A program made the translations under genes and the position numbers. This document shows positions 8,182 to 16,434 of a stretch of 64,000 nt of DNA, in pieces (position 1 is the stretch's first letter; each line of letters begins with the position of its first letter). Origin of the DNA: an uncultured Eubacteriales bacterium (GTDB taxonomy: Bacteria > Bacillota > Clostridia > Oscillospirales > Oscillospiraceae); contig URAZ01000007.1 of assembly GCA_900545925.1 (NCBI GenBank), positions 31,425 through 95,424 of the forward strand, in the 5' to 3' direction. A model generated the notes under the pieces. The model was not told where the DNA came from. It did not search any database and saw only the letters and a program-made list of their open reading frames with translations.

Positions 8182-8772
8182 TTAGAAACTAGTAGACCCG
8201 CTGACGTCGTCGGGATCTGGGAAATACGTCGCCATGCGGGGATTGTTTTCGATGGTGTCCGGGTCGATGCCCTTTGCGGCGCACCATTTGAAAAACGCCT
8301 TGCTGAGGAATGCGTTCAGGTTCTGCATGGCGCTGTAGAGATTGATCTCCTCATTGCCAACAAAGAGGATTGTGTTCACGCCGCCGCGCGTGAGCAGGCT
8401 CCGCTGGCCCTTGATCTGGCTGTAGCGGAACTCCTTCTTTCCATGGCCCCAGGCCTTATAGAGAAAGCCCTCGTCGTCATAGTAGATGACGACGGAAAAA
8501 TAGGTACACAGCAGGAGCACACCGAAAATGACCGCCACAGCGCTGCCGATGAGAAACAATGTATCCGGTGTTCCGGCCAGATTTTTGACCAGCATCGCAA
8601 CGCCCGCGAAGGTCAGAATCACACCAATCACCGCGCTTCTTCTCGGCGGACGGACAACCTGCTTGCTCTTTTCCAGCTTAGACTTCGGGAAGATCAGCTT
8701 GAACAGGGTGTCGATCAAAAAGCAGACCAGAAACACAAACGCGCAAATCAGCACAACAAAAAGCAGCTTCAT
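8182..8772 (-). CDS. Membrane protein with PH-like C-terminal region, unknown function
   Basis: I do not recognise a specific family. The 196-aa protein has one hydrophobic segment at 1-25 (MKLLFVVLICAFVFLVCFLI). A basic loop follows (KSKLEKSKQVVRPPRRS), then two more hydrophobic helices at about 48-65 and 70-95. A soluble part (about 98-165: VIYYDDEGFLYKAWGHGKKEF..IKGQRSLL) resembles a PH-like beta domain as found in many small bacterial membrane proteins. The start overlaps the stop of the MTHFS gene by 4 bp (ATGA), so it is coupled to it and probably in the same operon. The C-terminus is acidic and Pro/Asp-rich. Confidence 0.75.
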   Translation of the reverse strand: MKLLFVVLICAFVFLVCFLIDTLFKLIFPKSKLEKSKQVVRPPRRSAVIGVILTFAGVAMLVKNLAGTPDTLFLIGSAVAVIFGVLLLCTYFSVVIYYDDEGFLYKAWGHGKKEFRYSQIKGQRSLLTRGGVNTILFVGNEEINLYSAMQNLNAFLSKAFFKWCAAKGIDPDTIENNPRMATYFPDPDDVSGSTSF

Positions 8773-9323
8773 GCCTCGCCCTCCTCGACCGGCGCGGAAA
8801 TGACGTACTGCACCGGAATATCAAATTTGTCCGTGTCCAGATGGTCAAGCATCTGGAACGCATAGCACAGCGCCAGCGTCACATGCTTTGGATGTGCAGC
8901 AAGATATTTATCATAAAAGCCTCCGCCGTAACCGCAGCGGTGCCCCTCCGGATCAAAGGCAAGGCCCGGCATGAGTACAAGCGCTGTCTCGTCGTCGGCC
9001 TCCGGCCCGTCCGCGATCGGCTCCGGGATATTGTACGCGCCCGGCGCAACGGCAGACAGATCATCCAGCCAGAGAAATTTCATCTCGTCTCCAAACACCT
9101 TCGGCACGGCTACACGCTTGCCGTCCCGCTGCGCCTGCAGCAGAATGGCCGCCGTGCGCACCTCCTGGTTGTAGGATAAATAACCGTACAGGCTCTTCGC
9201 GGCCTGATAGGCCGGATGCTGGAACAGCTTTTCTGCCAGACGGGCACTGGCTGCGTCCACCTGCGCGGAGGTCATGGCGCGTTTTTTCGCGCGGATGAAC
9301 GCGCGGAGGTCTTTTTTCTCCAT
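8769..9323 (-). CDS. 5-formyltetrahydrofolate cyclo-ligase
   Basis: This cytoplasmic enzyme converts 5-formyl-THF to 5,10-methenyl-THF with ATP, recycling a dead-end folate. The 184-aa product matches the family length. It shows the N-terminal helix with basic residues (MEKKDLRAFIRAKKRAM), the central 'VAVPKVFGDEMKFLWL' strand region and the diagnostic C-terminal GYGGGFYDKYLA motif that binds phosphate. ATG 9323 was chosen for its SD (GGGAGG) nine bases upstream; the longer frame extends back through the promoter. It is followed by the overlapping membrane-protein gene. No partner folate genes are adjacent. Confidence 0.93.
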   Translation of the reverse strand: MEKKDLRAFIRAKKRAMTSAQVDAASARLAEKLFQHPAYQAAKSLYGYLSYNQEVRTAAILLQAQRDGKRVAVPKVFGDEMKFLWLDDLSAVAPGAYNIPEPIADGPEADDETALVLMPGLAFDPEGHRCGYGGGFYDKYLAAHPKHVTLALCYAFQMLDHLDTDKFDIPVQYVISAPVEEGEA

Positions 9324-9342
9324 AAGTACGCCTCCCGGGGAG

Positions 9343-9358
9343 TCCTGCCGCAAGGCAG
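9343..9358 (-). other. Short leader hairpin upstream of the 5-formyl-THF cyclo-ligase gene
   Basis: CCTGCC and GGCAGG flank a TTGC loop just after the predicted transcription start. Similar GC-rich hairpins sit at the 5' ends of the trmL and first MATE transcripts. Confidence 0.4.
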
Positions 9359-9369
9359 GTATTTTTTCT

Positions 9370-9398
9370 ATTTTACCCCGGAATCCGTTCTGCGTCAA
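9370..9398 (-). promoter_or_regulatory. Promoter of the 5-formyl-THF cyclo-ligase gene
   Basis: On the minus strand TTGACG (9398-9393) and TAAAAT (9375-9370) are 17 bases apart. The -35 box overlaps the last codon of the deacetylase gene. Confidence 0.7.
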
Positions 9399-10087
9399 CT
9401 GTCCAGCGGCGGAAAGCCGGTATAGACCTCGCCGGGCAGCAGTGCCGTGCCGCGCAGCGCGGCGAGTTCTGAGACAGTGCAGAACGTATACCCCCGCGCC
9501 TGAAGCCGGTCGATAGCCTGCAGGGCGCAGGTGACGGAATGCGCCGACAGGTCGTGCATAAGGATGATCCTGCCGTCATGCGCTTCGGACAGAACAGTTG
9601 GCAGAACACCGTCCCAAGCAGCTTCGTTCCAGTCGCAGGGGTCTACCGACCACAAGACGACCGACAGTCCCGCGTCCTCCGCCGCCTTTAAAAGCGTGTC
9701 GCCGTAAAGCCCGCCGGGCGGACGGAACAGCCGCGCCTGCACGCCGCAGGCATCCTCCACGGCTTTTGCACAGCGGGTCAGATCGCTTAGTGCTGTCTCA
9801 TAGTCCATCTTCTGCATATAATCATGGTTGCTGCTGTGCAGGCCGATCTCGTGACCGGCCGCGGCAATGTGCGAAAGTGTATCCGGAAATTGCGCGATGC
9901 GATAAGCGCAGACAAAAAAAGTCGCGTGTACCTGCCGCTCGGCCAGTCCCTCCAGAAGCTGCTCGGTCAGTTCGCCCGAAGGCCCGTCGTCGAACGTCAG
10001 CGCAAGATAGCGCTGCGGCGCAGCCTCCGCGCGCAGCGGTCGTGCCAGCAGCGCCAGCACCGCAAGCAGGCAGAGAAGTTTTTTCAT
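9395..10087 (-). CDS. Secreted polysaccharide deacetylase
   Basis: A NodB-homology (carbohydrate esterase 4) enzyme expected to remove acetyl groups from cell-wall sugars outside the membrane. The 230-aa precursor opens with a signal peptide (MKKLLCLLAVLALLARPLRAEA). Catalytic motifs are in order: TFDDGPS (metal and base Asp), HSSNHDY (metal-binding H-x3-H type), RPPGG, and a C-terminal LMHD block. All key residues are present, so it should be active. An SD (GAAAGGAGC) precedes ATG 10087. It lies upstream of and codirectional with the MTHFS gene, which has its own promoter. The substrate, peptidoglycan or another glycan, cannot be told from sequence alone. Confidence 0.9.
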   Translation of the reverse strand: MKKLLCLLAVLALLARPLRAEAAPQRYLALTFDDGPSGELTEQLLEGLAERQVHATFFVCAYRIAQFPDTLSHIAAAGHEIGLHSSNHDYMQKMDYETALSDLTRCAKAVEDACGVQARLFRPPGGLYGDTLLKAAEDAGLSVVLWSVDPCDWNEAAWDGVLPTVLSEAHDGRIILMHDLSAHSVTCALQAIDRLQARGYTFCTVSELAALRGTALLPGEVYTGFPPLDS

Positions 10088-10141
10088 GGCGCGCTCCTTT
10101 CAAAAATCTTTTGTTAGTATGCGCAAAAGCCGCGCAGATAT

Positions 10142-10170
10142 TTGACGTTGCGGGCAAAATAGAGTATGAT
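10142..10170 (+). promoter_or_regulatory. Promoter of prfA
   Basis: TTGACG and TATGAT with a 17-base spacer, about 33 bases ahead of the start codon, which has the SD GAGAGGAAG. Confidence 0.75.
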
Positions 10171-10202
10171 AGTCCTGAAATACAGGTTTTGAGAGGAAGC
10201 AT

Positions 10203-11276
10203 ATGCTGGAAAAACTGAAGCTGGTCGAGGCGCGGTATCTCGAAATGGCCGAACGCGCCGCCCAGCCGGATTTTTATAATGACCCGAAGGCTGCTTCGCA
10301 GCTGTTAAAAGAACAGCGGCAGCTTGAACCTATCATTACGGCCTACCGCAGCTATCGAAAAACGATGCAGGAGCAGGATGACCTGCGCGCCATGCTCTCC
10401 GAAGGGCTTGACCCGGACATGAAGGCGCTGTGTCAGGAGGAATTTTCTGCGAACAAGAAAAAGCTGGAGGAATTGGAGCAGGAATTGAAAATTCTCCTGC
10501 TCCCGCGCGACCCGAACGACGACAAGAGCGTGATCATGGAGATCCGGGGCGGCGTCGGCGGCGAGGAAAGCGCACTGTTCGCGCACAGCCTGTACCGGAT
10601 GTACACGATGTATGCCGAGTCGAAGCGCTGGACGGTCACGCTGCTGAACTACAACGAAACCGAACTTGGCGGCGTAAAAGAAGCCGATTTTGAAATTCAG
10701 GGCGCGGGCGCGTATTCCAGACTGAAATTTGAATCCGGCGTCCACCGCGTGCAGCGTGTCCCGGAGACGGAGTCCGGCGGAAGAGTCCACACATCGACCG
10801 CAACGGTCGCGGTGCTTCCTGAGATGGAGCAGGCCGAGGTCGATATCCGGCCCGAGGATATCGAAATGCAGGTCTACCGCTCGTCCGGTGCAGGCGGACA
10901 GCACATCAACAAGACCAGTTCCGCCGTGCGCCTTATCCACAAGCCGTCCGGCATTGTCGTGGCCTGTCAGGAGGAGCGCAGTCAGGTGCAGAACCGTGAA
11001 AAGTGCATGCAGATGCTGGCTTCCAAACTCTATCAGATCGAGCAGGCGCGCATCGAATCTGCCGTTACCTCCGAACGCCGCAGTCAGGTCGGCACCGGCA
11101 TGCGCAATGAGCGCATCCGTACCTATAATTTTCCACAGGGCCGCGTTACCGACCACCGCATTGGCCTGACGCTCTATAAAATCGACTCCATCATGGACGG
11201 CGCGCTTGATGAACTGATCGACGCCCTCGTCACCGCCGATCAGGCCGAAAGGCTGCAAAGCAGCGGGGAAGCATAA
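10203..11276 (+). CDS. prfA: Peptide chain release factor 1
   Basis: RF1 recognises UAA and UAG stop codons in the ribosome and triggers peptide release. The 357-aa product has the normal length and domain order: an N-terminal helical domain; domain 2 with the codon-reading tripeptide in HRVQRVPETES (PET at 187-189, equivalent to the PAT/PVT motif of RF1 and not the SPF of RF2); the catalytic GGQ at 231-233; and a basic C-terminal domain. The methyltransferase gene prmC, often next to it, is not here; an SdpI-like gene follows 31 bases downstream. Confidence 0.97.
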   Translation: MLEKLKLVEARYLEMAERAAQPDFYNDPKAASQLLKEQRQLEPIITAYRSYRKTMQEQDDLRAMLSEGLDPDMKALCQEEFSANKKKLEELEQELKILLLPRDPNDDKSVIMEIRGGVGGEESALFAHSLYRMYTMYAESKRWTVTLLNYNETELGGVKEADFEIQGAGAYSRLKFESGVHRVQRVPETESGGRVHTSTATVAVLPEMEQAEVDIRPEDIEMQVYRSSGAGGQHINKTSSAVRLIHKPSGIVVACQEERSQVQNREKCMQMLASKLYQIEQARIESAVTSERRSQVGTGMRNERIRTYNFPQGRVTDHRIGLTLYKIDSIMDGALDELIDALVTADQAERLQSSGEA

Positions 11277-11307
11277 CGGATTCGTTCAGGATTGGGAGGA
11301 ATGGCAT

Positions 11308-11703
11308 ATGGTATTCTGGTGCATGATGCTGCTGTTTACGCTGATGACCCCAGCCGTGATGATCGGCTTCGGGCGGAGCTTTTTCAAAAAGCCGCCCAGG
11401 GATATCAATGCGACGTTCGGTTACCGGACGACGATGTCCATGAAGAATCAGGAAACATGGAAGCTGGCCCACCGTGTCTGCGGGCGGTACTGGTTCATCT
11501 GCGGCCTGATCCTGCTGCCGCTGTCGGTGCTCCCGATGCTGTTTGTGATAAATCGCAGTACAGAAACGATTGGAATGACCGGCATGATCGCCGTGTTTGC
11601 TCAGCTCGTTCCCATGCTCTGCGTGATCATCCCGACCGAGCACGCCCTGCGGAAGAATTTTGATAAAAACGGAAATCGAAAAGAACCAAAATCGCGGGAA
11701 TGA
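11308..11703 (+). CDS. SdpI-like membrane protein
   Basis: The 131-aa protein has three hydrophobic helices (about 1-20, 57-78, 85-108). Between the first and second it carries the family motif NATFGYRTTMSMKNQETW followed by AH, typical of the SdpI/YhfL C-terminal family. In Bacillus the family includes an immunity protein against a killing toxin; most members elsewhere have no known role. ATG 11308 has GGGAGGAATGGC upstream. No toxin-like gene is adjacent, so an immunity function is not supported here. It may be cotranscribed with prfA. Confidence 0.8.
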   Translation: MVFWCMMLLFTLMTPAVMIGFGRSFFKKPPRDINATFGYRTTMSMKNQETWKLAHRVCGRYWFICGLILLPLSVLPMLFVINRSTETIGMTGMIAVFAQLVPMLCVIIPTEHALRKNFDKNGNRKEPKSRE

Positions 11704-11859
11704 ACACAACCTGAAGCTGCATAGCATCCAAACCCAATATGAGGAGCCGCCGGAGGCACGTTCAAATCACGCATGACCGCAAAACGCTTGGAGTGGAACA
11801 CAAAAGCCTAAACACAACATAAAACAACACAATCGGAATGCGAACATCCAAAATAAGCA

Positions 11860-11889
11860 TTACAAATTCACTGCCGGGTATGCTACACT
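11860..11889 (+). promoter_or_regulatory. Candidate promoter of lpdA
   Basis: An extended -10 (TGCTACACT, -10 hexamer 11884-11889) with a weak -35 (TTACAA) 18 bases upstream. The 215-base gap before it holds no gene; a short piece resembling the large dispersed repeat (GCCGCCGGAGGCACG) is at about 11744-11758. Confidence 0.5.
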
Positions 11890-11918
11890 GAGAAAAAACA
11901 AAACAGGAGGAATTTGTT

Positions 11919-13286
11919 ATGCAGGAATATGATCTGATTGTGATCGGCGGCGGGCCGGGCGGATATCTTTGCGCGGAACGCGCGGGAAAAGCCGGACTGC
12001 GAACGGCGCTGATTGAAAAGCGCGCGCTGGGCGGCACCTGCCTGAACGAAGGCTGCATCCCGACCAAGAGCCTTCTGTACTGCGCCAAGCAGTATCAGGC
12101 AGCGCTGCATGGCGCAGATTACGGCGTGACGGCACAGAACGTCTCGATTGACCATGCGCAGGTCGTCGCACGGAAGGACGGCGTGGTCAAGACGCTCGTC
12201 CGGGGCGTGGGAGCGGCGATGAAAGCGCATGGCGTGACGGTTTTTGAAGCCGAAGGCCGGATTCTCGGCAAAAGCGGGGAACGATTTGAGATCGCCGCGG
12301 GCGAAGCAATACTGTCCGCACCCCGACTTGTGCTTGCGTCCGGTTCCAGCGCCGTGGTTCCGCCGATTCCGGGCGTACAGGAAGGACTGACTTCCGGTTT
12401 TGTCATGACGAACCGCGAATTGCTTTCCCTTTCAGAGCAGCCGGAGTCCCTTGTCTGCATCGGCGGCGGCGTGATTGGGCTGGAAATGGCCTGCTATTTC
12501 GCATCCATCGGCACAAAGGTGACGGTCATTGAGATGATGCCCAAAATCGCAGGCAATACCGACCCGGAGATCTGCGAACTGCTGATGCGGACATACAAAA
12601 AGCAAGGCATGGACTTCTGCCTGAATGCCAGAGTCGAAGCTGTCACGAACCGCAGCGTCGTCTATTCCGACGCGGCCGGGCGGCACGAGATCACCTGCGG
12701 ACGTGTGCTGCTTTCAGCGGGCCGCCGGGCGGATGTGTCGGGGCTGAATACAGAAGCGCTCGGCATCGCGCTCGAGCGCGGCGCGGTTGTGACTGACCGG
12801 CGGATGCGTACAAACGTCCCTGGCGTCTGGGCCATTGGCGACTGCAACGGAAAACTGATGCTGGCCCACACGGCCTATCGAGAAGCAGAGGTTGCGGTCA
12901 ATGATATGCTCGGCAAAAAGGACACGATCGACTATTCCATCATCCCCTCCGTGATCTATACCACGCCGGAGGTCGCCTGCGTCGGCGAAACGGAGCAGAG
13001 CGCAAAGGAAAAGGGACTGGACGTGCAGGTGGTCAAAGCGCCGATGGCGCTCTCTGGCCGGTACCTCGCGGAAAATCCGAAGGGAACCGGCTTCTGCAAG
13101 CTGCTCTACGACCGGAAAAACCGCTGCGTCGTGGGTGTCCATATGGTCGGCTCCTATGTTTCGGAGATCATCTACGGCGCAGCCATGATGGTGCATTCCA
13201 AACTCCCCGTGCAGCATCTGGACAAAATCGTCTTTCCCCACCCCACCGTCGGCGAGGTTGTGCGCGAAGCGCTGTTTCTGCTGTGA
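11919..13286 (+). CDS. lpdA: Dihydrolipoyl dehydrogenase
   Basis: This FAD-dependent disulfide oxidoreductase re-oxidises dihydrolipoyl groups with NAD+. The 455-aa product has the N-terminal FAD loop (VIGGGPGGYLCAE), the redox pair C41/C46 in GGTCLNEGCIPTK, the NAD-binding loop (CIGGGVIGLEMA), and the C-terminal His-Glu (H441, E446 in HPTVGE) that completes the partner subunit's active site. An SD (AGGAGGAA) precedes ATG 11919. No E1, E2 or glycine-cleavage gene is next to it, so which complex it serves is unknown; a related disulfide oxidoreductase is a less likely reading given the exact redox motif. Confidence 0.93.
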   Translation: MQEYDLIVIGGGPGGYLCAERAGKAGLRTALIEKRALGGTCLNEGCIPTKSLLYCAKQYQAALHGADYGVTAQNVSIDHAQVVARKDGVVKTLVRGVGAAMKAHGVTVFEAEGRILGKSGERFEIAAGEAILSAPRLVLASGSSAVVPPIPGVQEGLTSGFVMTNRELLSLSEQPESLVCIGGGVIGLEMACYFASIGTKVTVIEMMPKIAGNTDPEICELLMRTYKKQGMDFCLNARVEAVTNRSVVYSDAAGRHEITCGRVLLSAGRRADVSGLNTEALGIALERGAVVTDRRMRTNVPGVWAIGDCNGKLMLAHTAYREAEVAVNDMLGKKDTIDYSIIPSVIYTTPEVACVGETEQSAKEKGLDVQVVKAPMALSGRYLAENPKGTGFCKLLYDRKNRCVVGVHMVGSYVSEIIYGAAMMVHSKLPVQHLDKIVFPHPTVGEVVREALFLL

Positions 13287-13355
13287 CAACACATAAAGAT
13301 GCAGACGCGTTCTGCAAAGGCCAAACGTAAAACGTAAAAACAAGAAGGAATCCAC

Positions 13356-14378
13356 TTGAAAACAGTTTATTTCAAAGACCCCACAAAGGAGAATATCGAG
13401 GCCGCCGCAAAGATCATCCGGGACGGCGGGCTGCTGGCGATCCCGACGGAGACGGTCTATGGCCTCGGCGCGGACGCGCTGAACGAGGATGCGGTGCTGC
13501 GCATTTTTCTGGCCAAGGGCCGTCCGCAGGATAATCCGCTCATCATCCATGTGCCCGACAGTTCGTGGCTTGCGCGGTACTGCGAAGATGTCCCGCCGGA
13601 GGCGTATGCGCTGGCAGAAAAATTCTGGCCGGGGCCTCTCACGATGATTTTGCCCCGGAAGCCCATCGTGCCGCTGCGCACGACGGGCGGATTGGAGACA
13701 GTCGGCGTCCGCTGCCCGAACCACCCCATTACGCGTGCGGTCATCGCCGCAGCGGACGTGCCCATCGCGGCCCCCTCCGGCAACACGTCTGGCCGTCCCA
13801 GCCCGACGTGCATCGCGGACATGATCGAGGACATGGACGGCAAGATCGAGGGGATGTTCGATGGCGGGCCGTGCGCGGTCGGCGTGGAATCGACGATTAT
13901 CGACCTGACGTGCACGCCGCCGCGTCTTCTTCGTCCGGGCGGACTGCCGCTCGAGGCGCTGGAGGCGGTTCTTGGCCATGTGGACGTAGATAAGGCCGTC
14001 GTTTCGCTATTAAAGGCCGGCGAACGGCCCAAGGCCCCCGGCATGAAATACCGCCACTATGCGCCCAAGGCCCCCGTCACGGTCGTGACCGGCGATCCGG
14101 CCGCCTCCGCGCAGTACATACAGGCGCATCTGCCGGAGGGTGCGGGCGTGATCTGCTTTACGGAATACAAAGTCCTTTTCCCCGGCCGCAGCATCCATGA
14201 TCTTGGGCCGGCGGCGGACAAGGAGGAGCAGGCCAGGCGCGTGTTTGACGCGCTGCGCGAATTTGACCACGAAGCCGTTACGGAAATCTACGCCCAGTGC
14301 CCTGACACGGCAGGGCTCGGCCTTGCCGTTGCGAACCGGCTGAAAAAGGCAGCGGGCTTCCATGTAATCGAGGTATGA
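13356..14378 (+). CDS. L-threonylcarbamoyladenylate synthase (Sua5 type)
   Basis: It makes threonylcarbamoyl-AMP from Thr, bicarbonate and ATP, the first step to the t6A modification of ANN-decoding tRNAs. The 340-aa product has the YrdC domain (about 10-200; motifs GGLLAIPTETVYGLG, KGRPQDNPL, APSGNTSGRPSPT) plus the C-terminal Sua5 domain (about 230-340), so it is the long form. The start is TTG 13356, supported by the SD AGAAGGAA six bases upstream and by direct continuation into the conserved N-terminus; no in-frame ATG fits. Its stop overlaps the next start by 4 bp, coupling it to the CoaE-M18 gene. Confidence 0.95.
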   Translation: MKTVYFKDPTKENIEAAAKIIRDGGLLAIPTETVYGLGADALNEDAVLRIFLAKGRPQDNPLIIHVPDSSWLARYCEDVPPEAYALAEKFWPGPLTMILPRKPIVPLRTTGGLETVGVRCPNHPITRAVIAAADVPIAAPSGNTSGRPSPTCIADMIEDMDGKIEGMFDGGPCAVGVESTIIDLTCTPPRLLRPGGLPLEALEAVLGHVDVDKAVVSLLKAGERPKAPGMKYRHYAPKAPVTVVTGDPAASAQYIQAHLPEGAGVICFTEYKVLFPGRSIHDLGPAADKEEQARRVFDALREFDHEAVTEIYAQCPDTAGLGLAVANRLKKAAGFHVIEV

Positions 14379-16375
14379 GCATGCTTGTCATCGGCATCAC
14401 CGGCCCGACCGGCTGCGGCAAAACAACGCTTTTGCGGGAAATCGAACATCGCGGCGGGTATATCGTTGACTGCGACGCGCTGTATTATGCGCTGCTTGCC
14501 TCCGAAGAGGGCGCTGCGCTGCGGCAGGAACTGCAGGCCGCCTTTCCGGCTGCGTTTGACGCGGATGGGACTCTGCGGCGCAAGGCGCTCGGCCGGCTTG
14601 TGTTCGGCGATCCGTCGCGTATGGCGCAGCTGAACGAAATTGTCTTTTTCCATATTGGGAACGCAGTCCGCGCGCGGCTCGTGCATGAGCAGTCCGCCGG
14701 ACGGCAGCTGTTTGCCGTCGATGCGATCAATCTGTTTGAATCCGGACTGGCTGCACTCTGCGATACGACCGTGGGCGTGCTGGCCGGACGCGAAACGCGC
14801 ATTGCACGCATTATGGCGCGCGACGGTCTGACGCGGGAATACGCCGCGCTGCGCGTGGACGCGCAGAAGCCGGACAGCTTTTATGAATCGCACTGCGATT
14901 GGATTCTCCAGAACGCCGGAACGCGTGAGCAATTCGCGCGCACGGCTGACCAATATTTAACCAACATTCTGAAAGGAGCATTTCCCATGACAAAACAGGA
15001 ACGAGAGGCGCTGCTTTATCAGCCCAAGCACGGCCATGACCGCCTCACCAAAGAGGACGAGGCCGCGATGCTGGCCTACTGCGAGGATTATAAGGCATTC
15101 CTCGACCGCTCGAAGACCGAACGTGAATGCGTTGTGTCCGCCGTGGAACTGGCCGAAAAGGCGGGCTTCCGCGAACTGAAGGCAGGCATGGCCCTCAAGG
15201 CAGGCGACAAGGTCTACTCCGTCAACCGCGGCAAGTCTATTCTGCTGGCTGTGATCGGCAAGAAGCCGCTTTCCGAGGGCGCGAACATCGGCGCGGCCCA
15301 TACCGACGCGCCGCGTCTGGACCTCAAGCCCAATCCCCTCTATGAAGACGCAGAGTTGGCCTACATCAAGACGCACCACTACGGCGGTATCCGCAAGTAC
15401 CAGTGGGTCACAGTTCCGCTGGAACTGCACGGCAAGATCGTCCGCGCGGACGGCAGCGAGGTCTATGTCAAGATCGGTGCAGATCCCGAAGATCCGCAGT
15501 TCGTCATCAACGACCTTCTGCCCCATCTGGGCCGCGAGCAGGGCAAAAAGCCGCTGAACGAGGCCATTCCGTCTGAATCCCTCAACATCCTCATCGGCAG
15601 CTGGCCCGAGCCGGACGACGATGGTCCTGACCGCGTGAAGCTTGCCATCATGCGCATTCTGCATGAGAAATACGGCATCGTGGAGGAAGATTTTATTTCC
15701 GCCGAACTCGAGGCTGTCCCGGCGGCAAACGCCCGCGACCTTGGCTTTGACCGCAGCCTCATCGGTGCATACGGCCATGACGACCGCGTCTGCGCGTATG
15801 CGGAACTGGCTGCGATCCTGCAGCTGGACATGCCGGAAAAGACCGCCGTGTGCATCTTCGCCGACAAAGAGGAAATTGGCTCCGAGGGCGTATCCGGCAT
15901 GCAGTCCGAGGCGTTTGAGCACTTCATGAAGACGCTCTGCGGGATGCAGTTCGTTGAACTGACCGACTGCTTTGCGAACTCCTTCTGCATCTCCGCCGAT
16001 GTCACCGCCGCTTATGACCCCAACTTCTCCGAGGTCTACGAGCGCCGCAACGCGGCCTATGTCAACTACGGCGTGGGTCTTTGCAAGTACACCGGCTCCG
16101 GCGGCAAGGGCGGCGCATCCGATGCGTCTGCCGAGGTCGTGGGCCGCATTCGCAAGCTGTTCAACGGCAACGGCGTCATGTGGCAGATGGCCGAACTCGG
16201 CAAGACCGACGCAGGCGGCGGCGGAACGGTTGCAAAGTATATGGCCAAGCGCAACATCGACACGCTTGACGCAGGTGTTCCGGTCCTGTCCATGCACGCG
16301 CCGTATGAGACGGTCGCAAAGCTGGACTGCTACATGACCTATAAGGGCATGAAGGTTTTCTTCGAGCAGAATTAA
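14375..16375 (+). CDS. Fusion: dephospho-CoA kinase + M18 family aminopeptidase
   Basis: A single 666-aa frame holds two enzymes. Residues 1-204 are a dephospho-CoA kinase (CoaE): P-loop ITGPTGCGKTTLL, then DCDALYY and a helical lid, the last step of CoA synthesis. Residues 205-666 are a complete M18 zinc aminopeptidase (from MTKQEREALLY; metal motifs AHTDAPRLDLKP, DKEEIGSEG and the C-terminal SMHAPYE). There is no stop between them. A strong SD (GAAAGGAGC) and ATG at 14987 sit exactly where the M18 part would normally begin. The sequence therefore allows both a fusion and a separate M18 product. The overlap with sua5 (ATGA) supports ATG 14375; ATG 14381 is also possible. A lost stop codon or sequencing artefact is possible too. 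Confidence 0.85.
   Translation: MSMLVIGITGPTGCGKTTLLREIEHRGGYIVDCDALYYALLASEEGAALRQELQAAFPAAFDADGTLRRKALGRLVFGDPSRMAQLNEIVFFHIGNAVRARLVHEQSAGRQLFAVDAINLFESGLAALCDTTVGVLAGRETRIARIMARDGLTREYAALRVDAQKPDSFYESHCDWILQNAGTREQFARTADQYLTNILKGAFPMTKQEREALLYQPKHGHDRLTKEDEAAMLAYCEDYKAFLDRSKTERECVVSAVELAEKAGFRELKAGMALKAGDKVYSVNRGKSILLAVIGKKPLSEGANIGAAHTDAPRLDLKPNPLYEDAELAYIKTHHYGGIRKYQWVTVPLELHGKIVRADGSEVYVKIGADPEDPQFVINDLLPHLGREQGKKPLNEAIPSESLNILIGSWPEPDDDGPDRVKLAIMRILHEKYGIVEEDFISAELEAVPAANARDLGFDRSLIGAYGHDDRVCAYAELAAILQLDMPEKTAVCIFADKEEIGSEGVSGMQSEAFEHFMKTLCGMQFVELTDCFANSFCISADVTAAYDPNFSEVYERRNAAYVNYGVGLCKYTGSGGKGGASDASAEVVGRIRKLFNGNGVMWQMAELGKTDAGGGGTVAKYMAKRNIDTLDAGVPVLSMHAPYETVAKLDCYMTYKGMKVFFEQN
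14971..14989 (+). promoter_or_regulatory. Internal SD and start codon for the M18 part
   Basis: GAAAGGAGC ends about seven bases before ATG 14987, in frame with the upstream kinase. Such a perfect site inside a gene is unusual and suggests independent initiation. Confidence 0.65.
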
Positions 16376-16394
16376 AGTTTCAGACATATCAGAG

Positions 16395-16430
16395 CACCCT
16401 CCGGCATAGATATATGCTGGAGGGTGTTTT
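16395..16430 (+). terminator. Terminator after the CoaE-M18 gene
   Basis: CACCCTCC pairs with GGAGGGTG, further stabilised by GCATA/TATGC, followed by TTTT. The 3' arm (GGAGGG) doubles as the SD of the M14 gene, so the hairpin could also control its translation. Confidence 0.65.
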
Positions 16431-16434
16431 GTCC

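Noticed and set aside
12714..13979. 421-codon open frame antisense to lpdA and sua5
   Set aside because: It covers the ends of two well-defined genes and an intergenic gap on the other strand; His/Arg/Asp-rich composition is typical of antisense frames.
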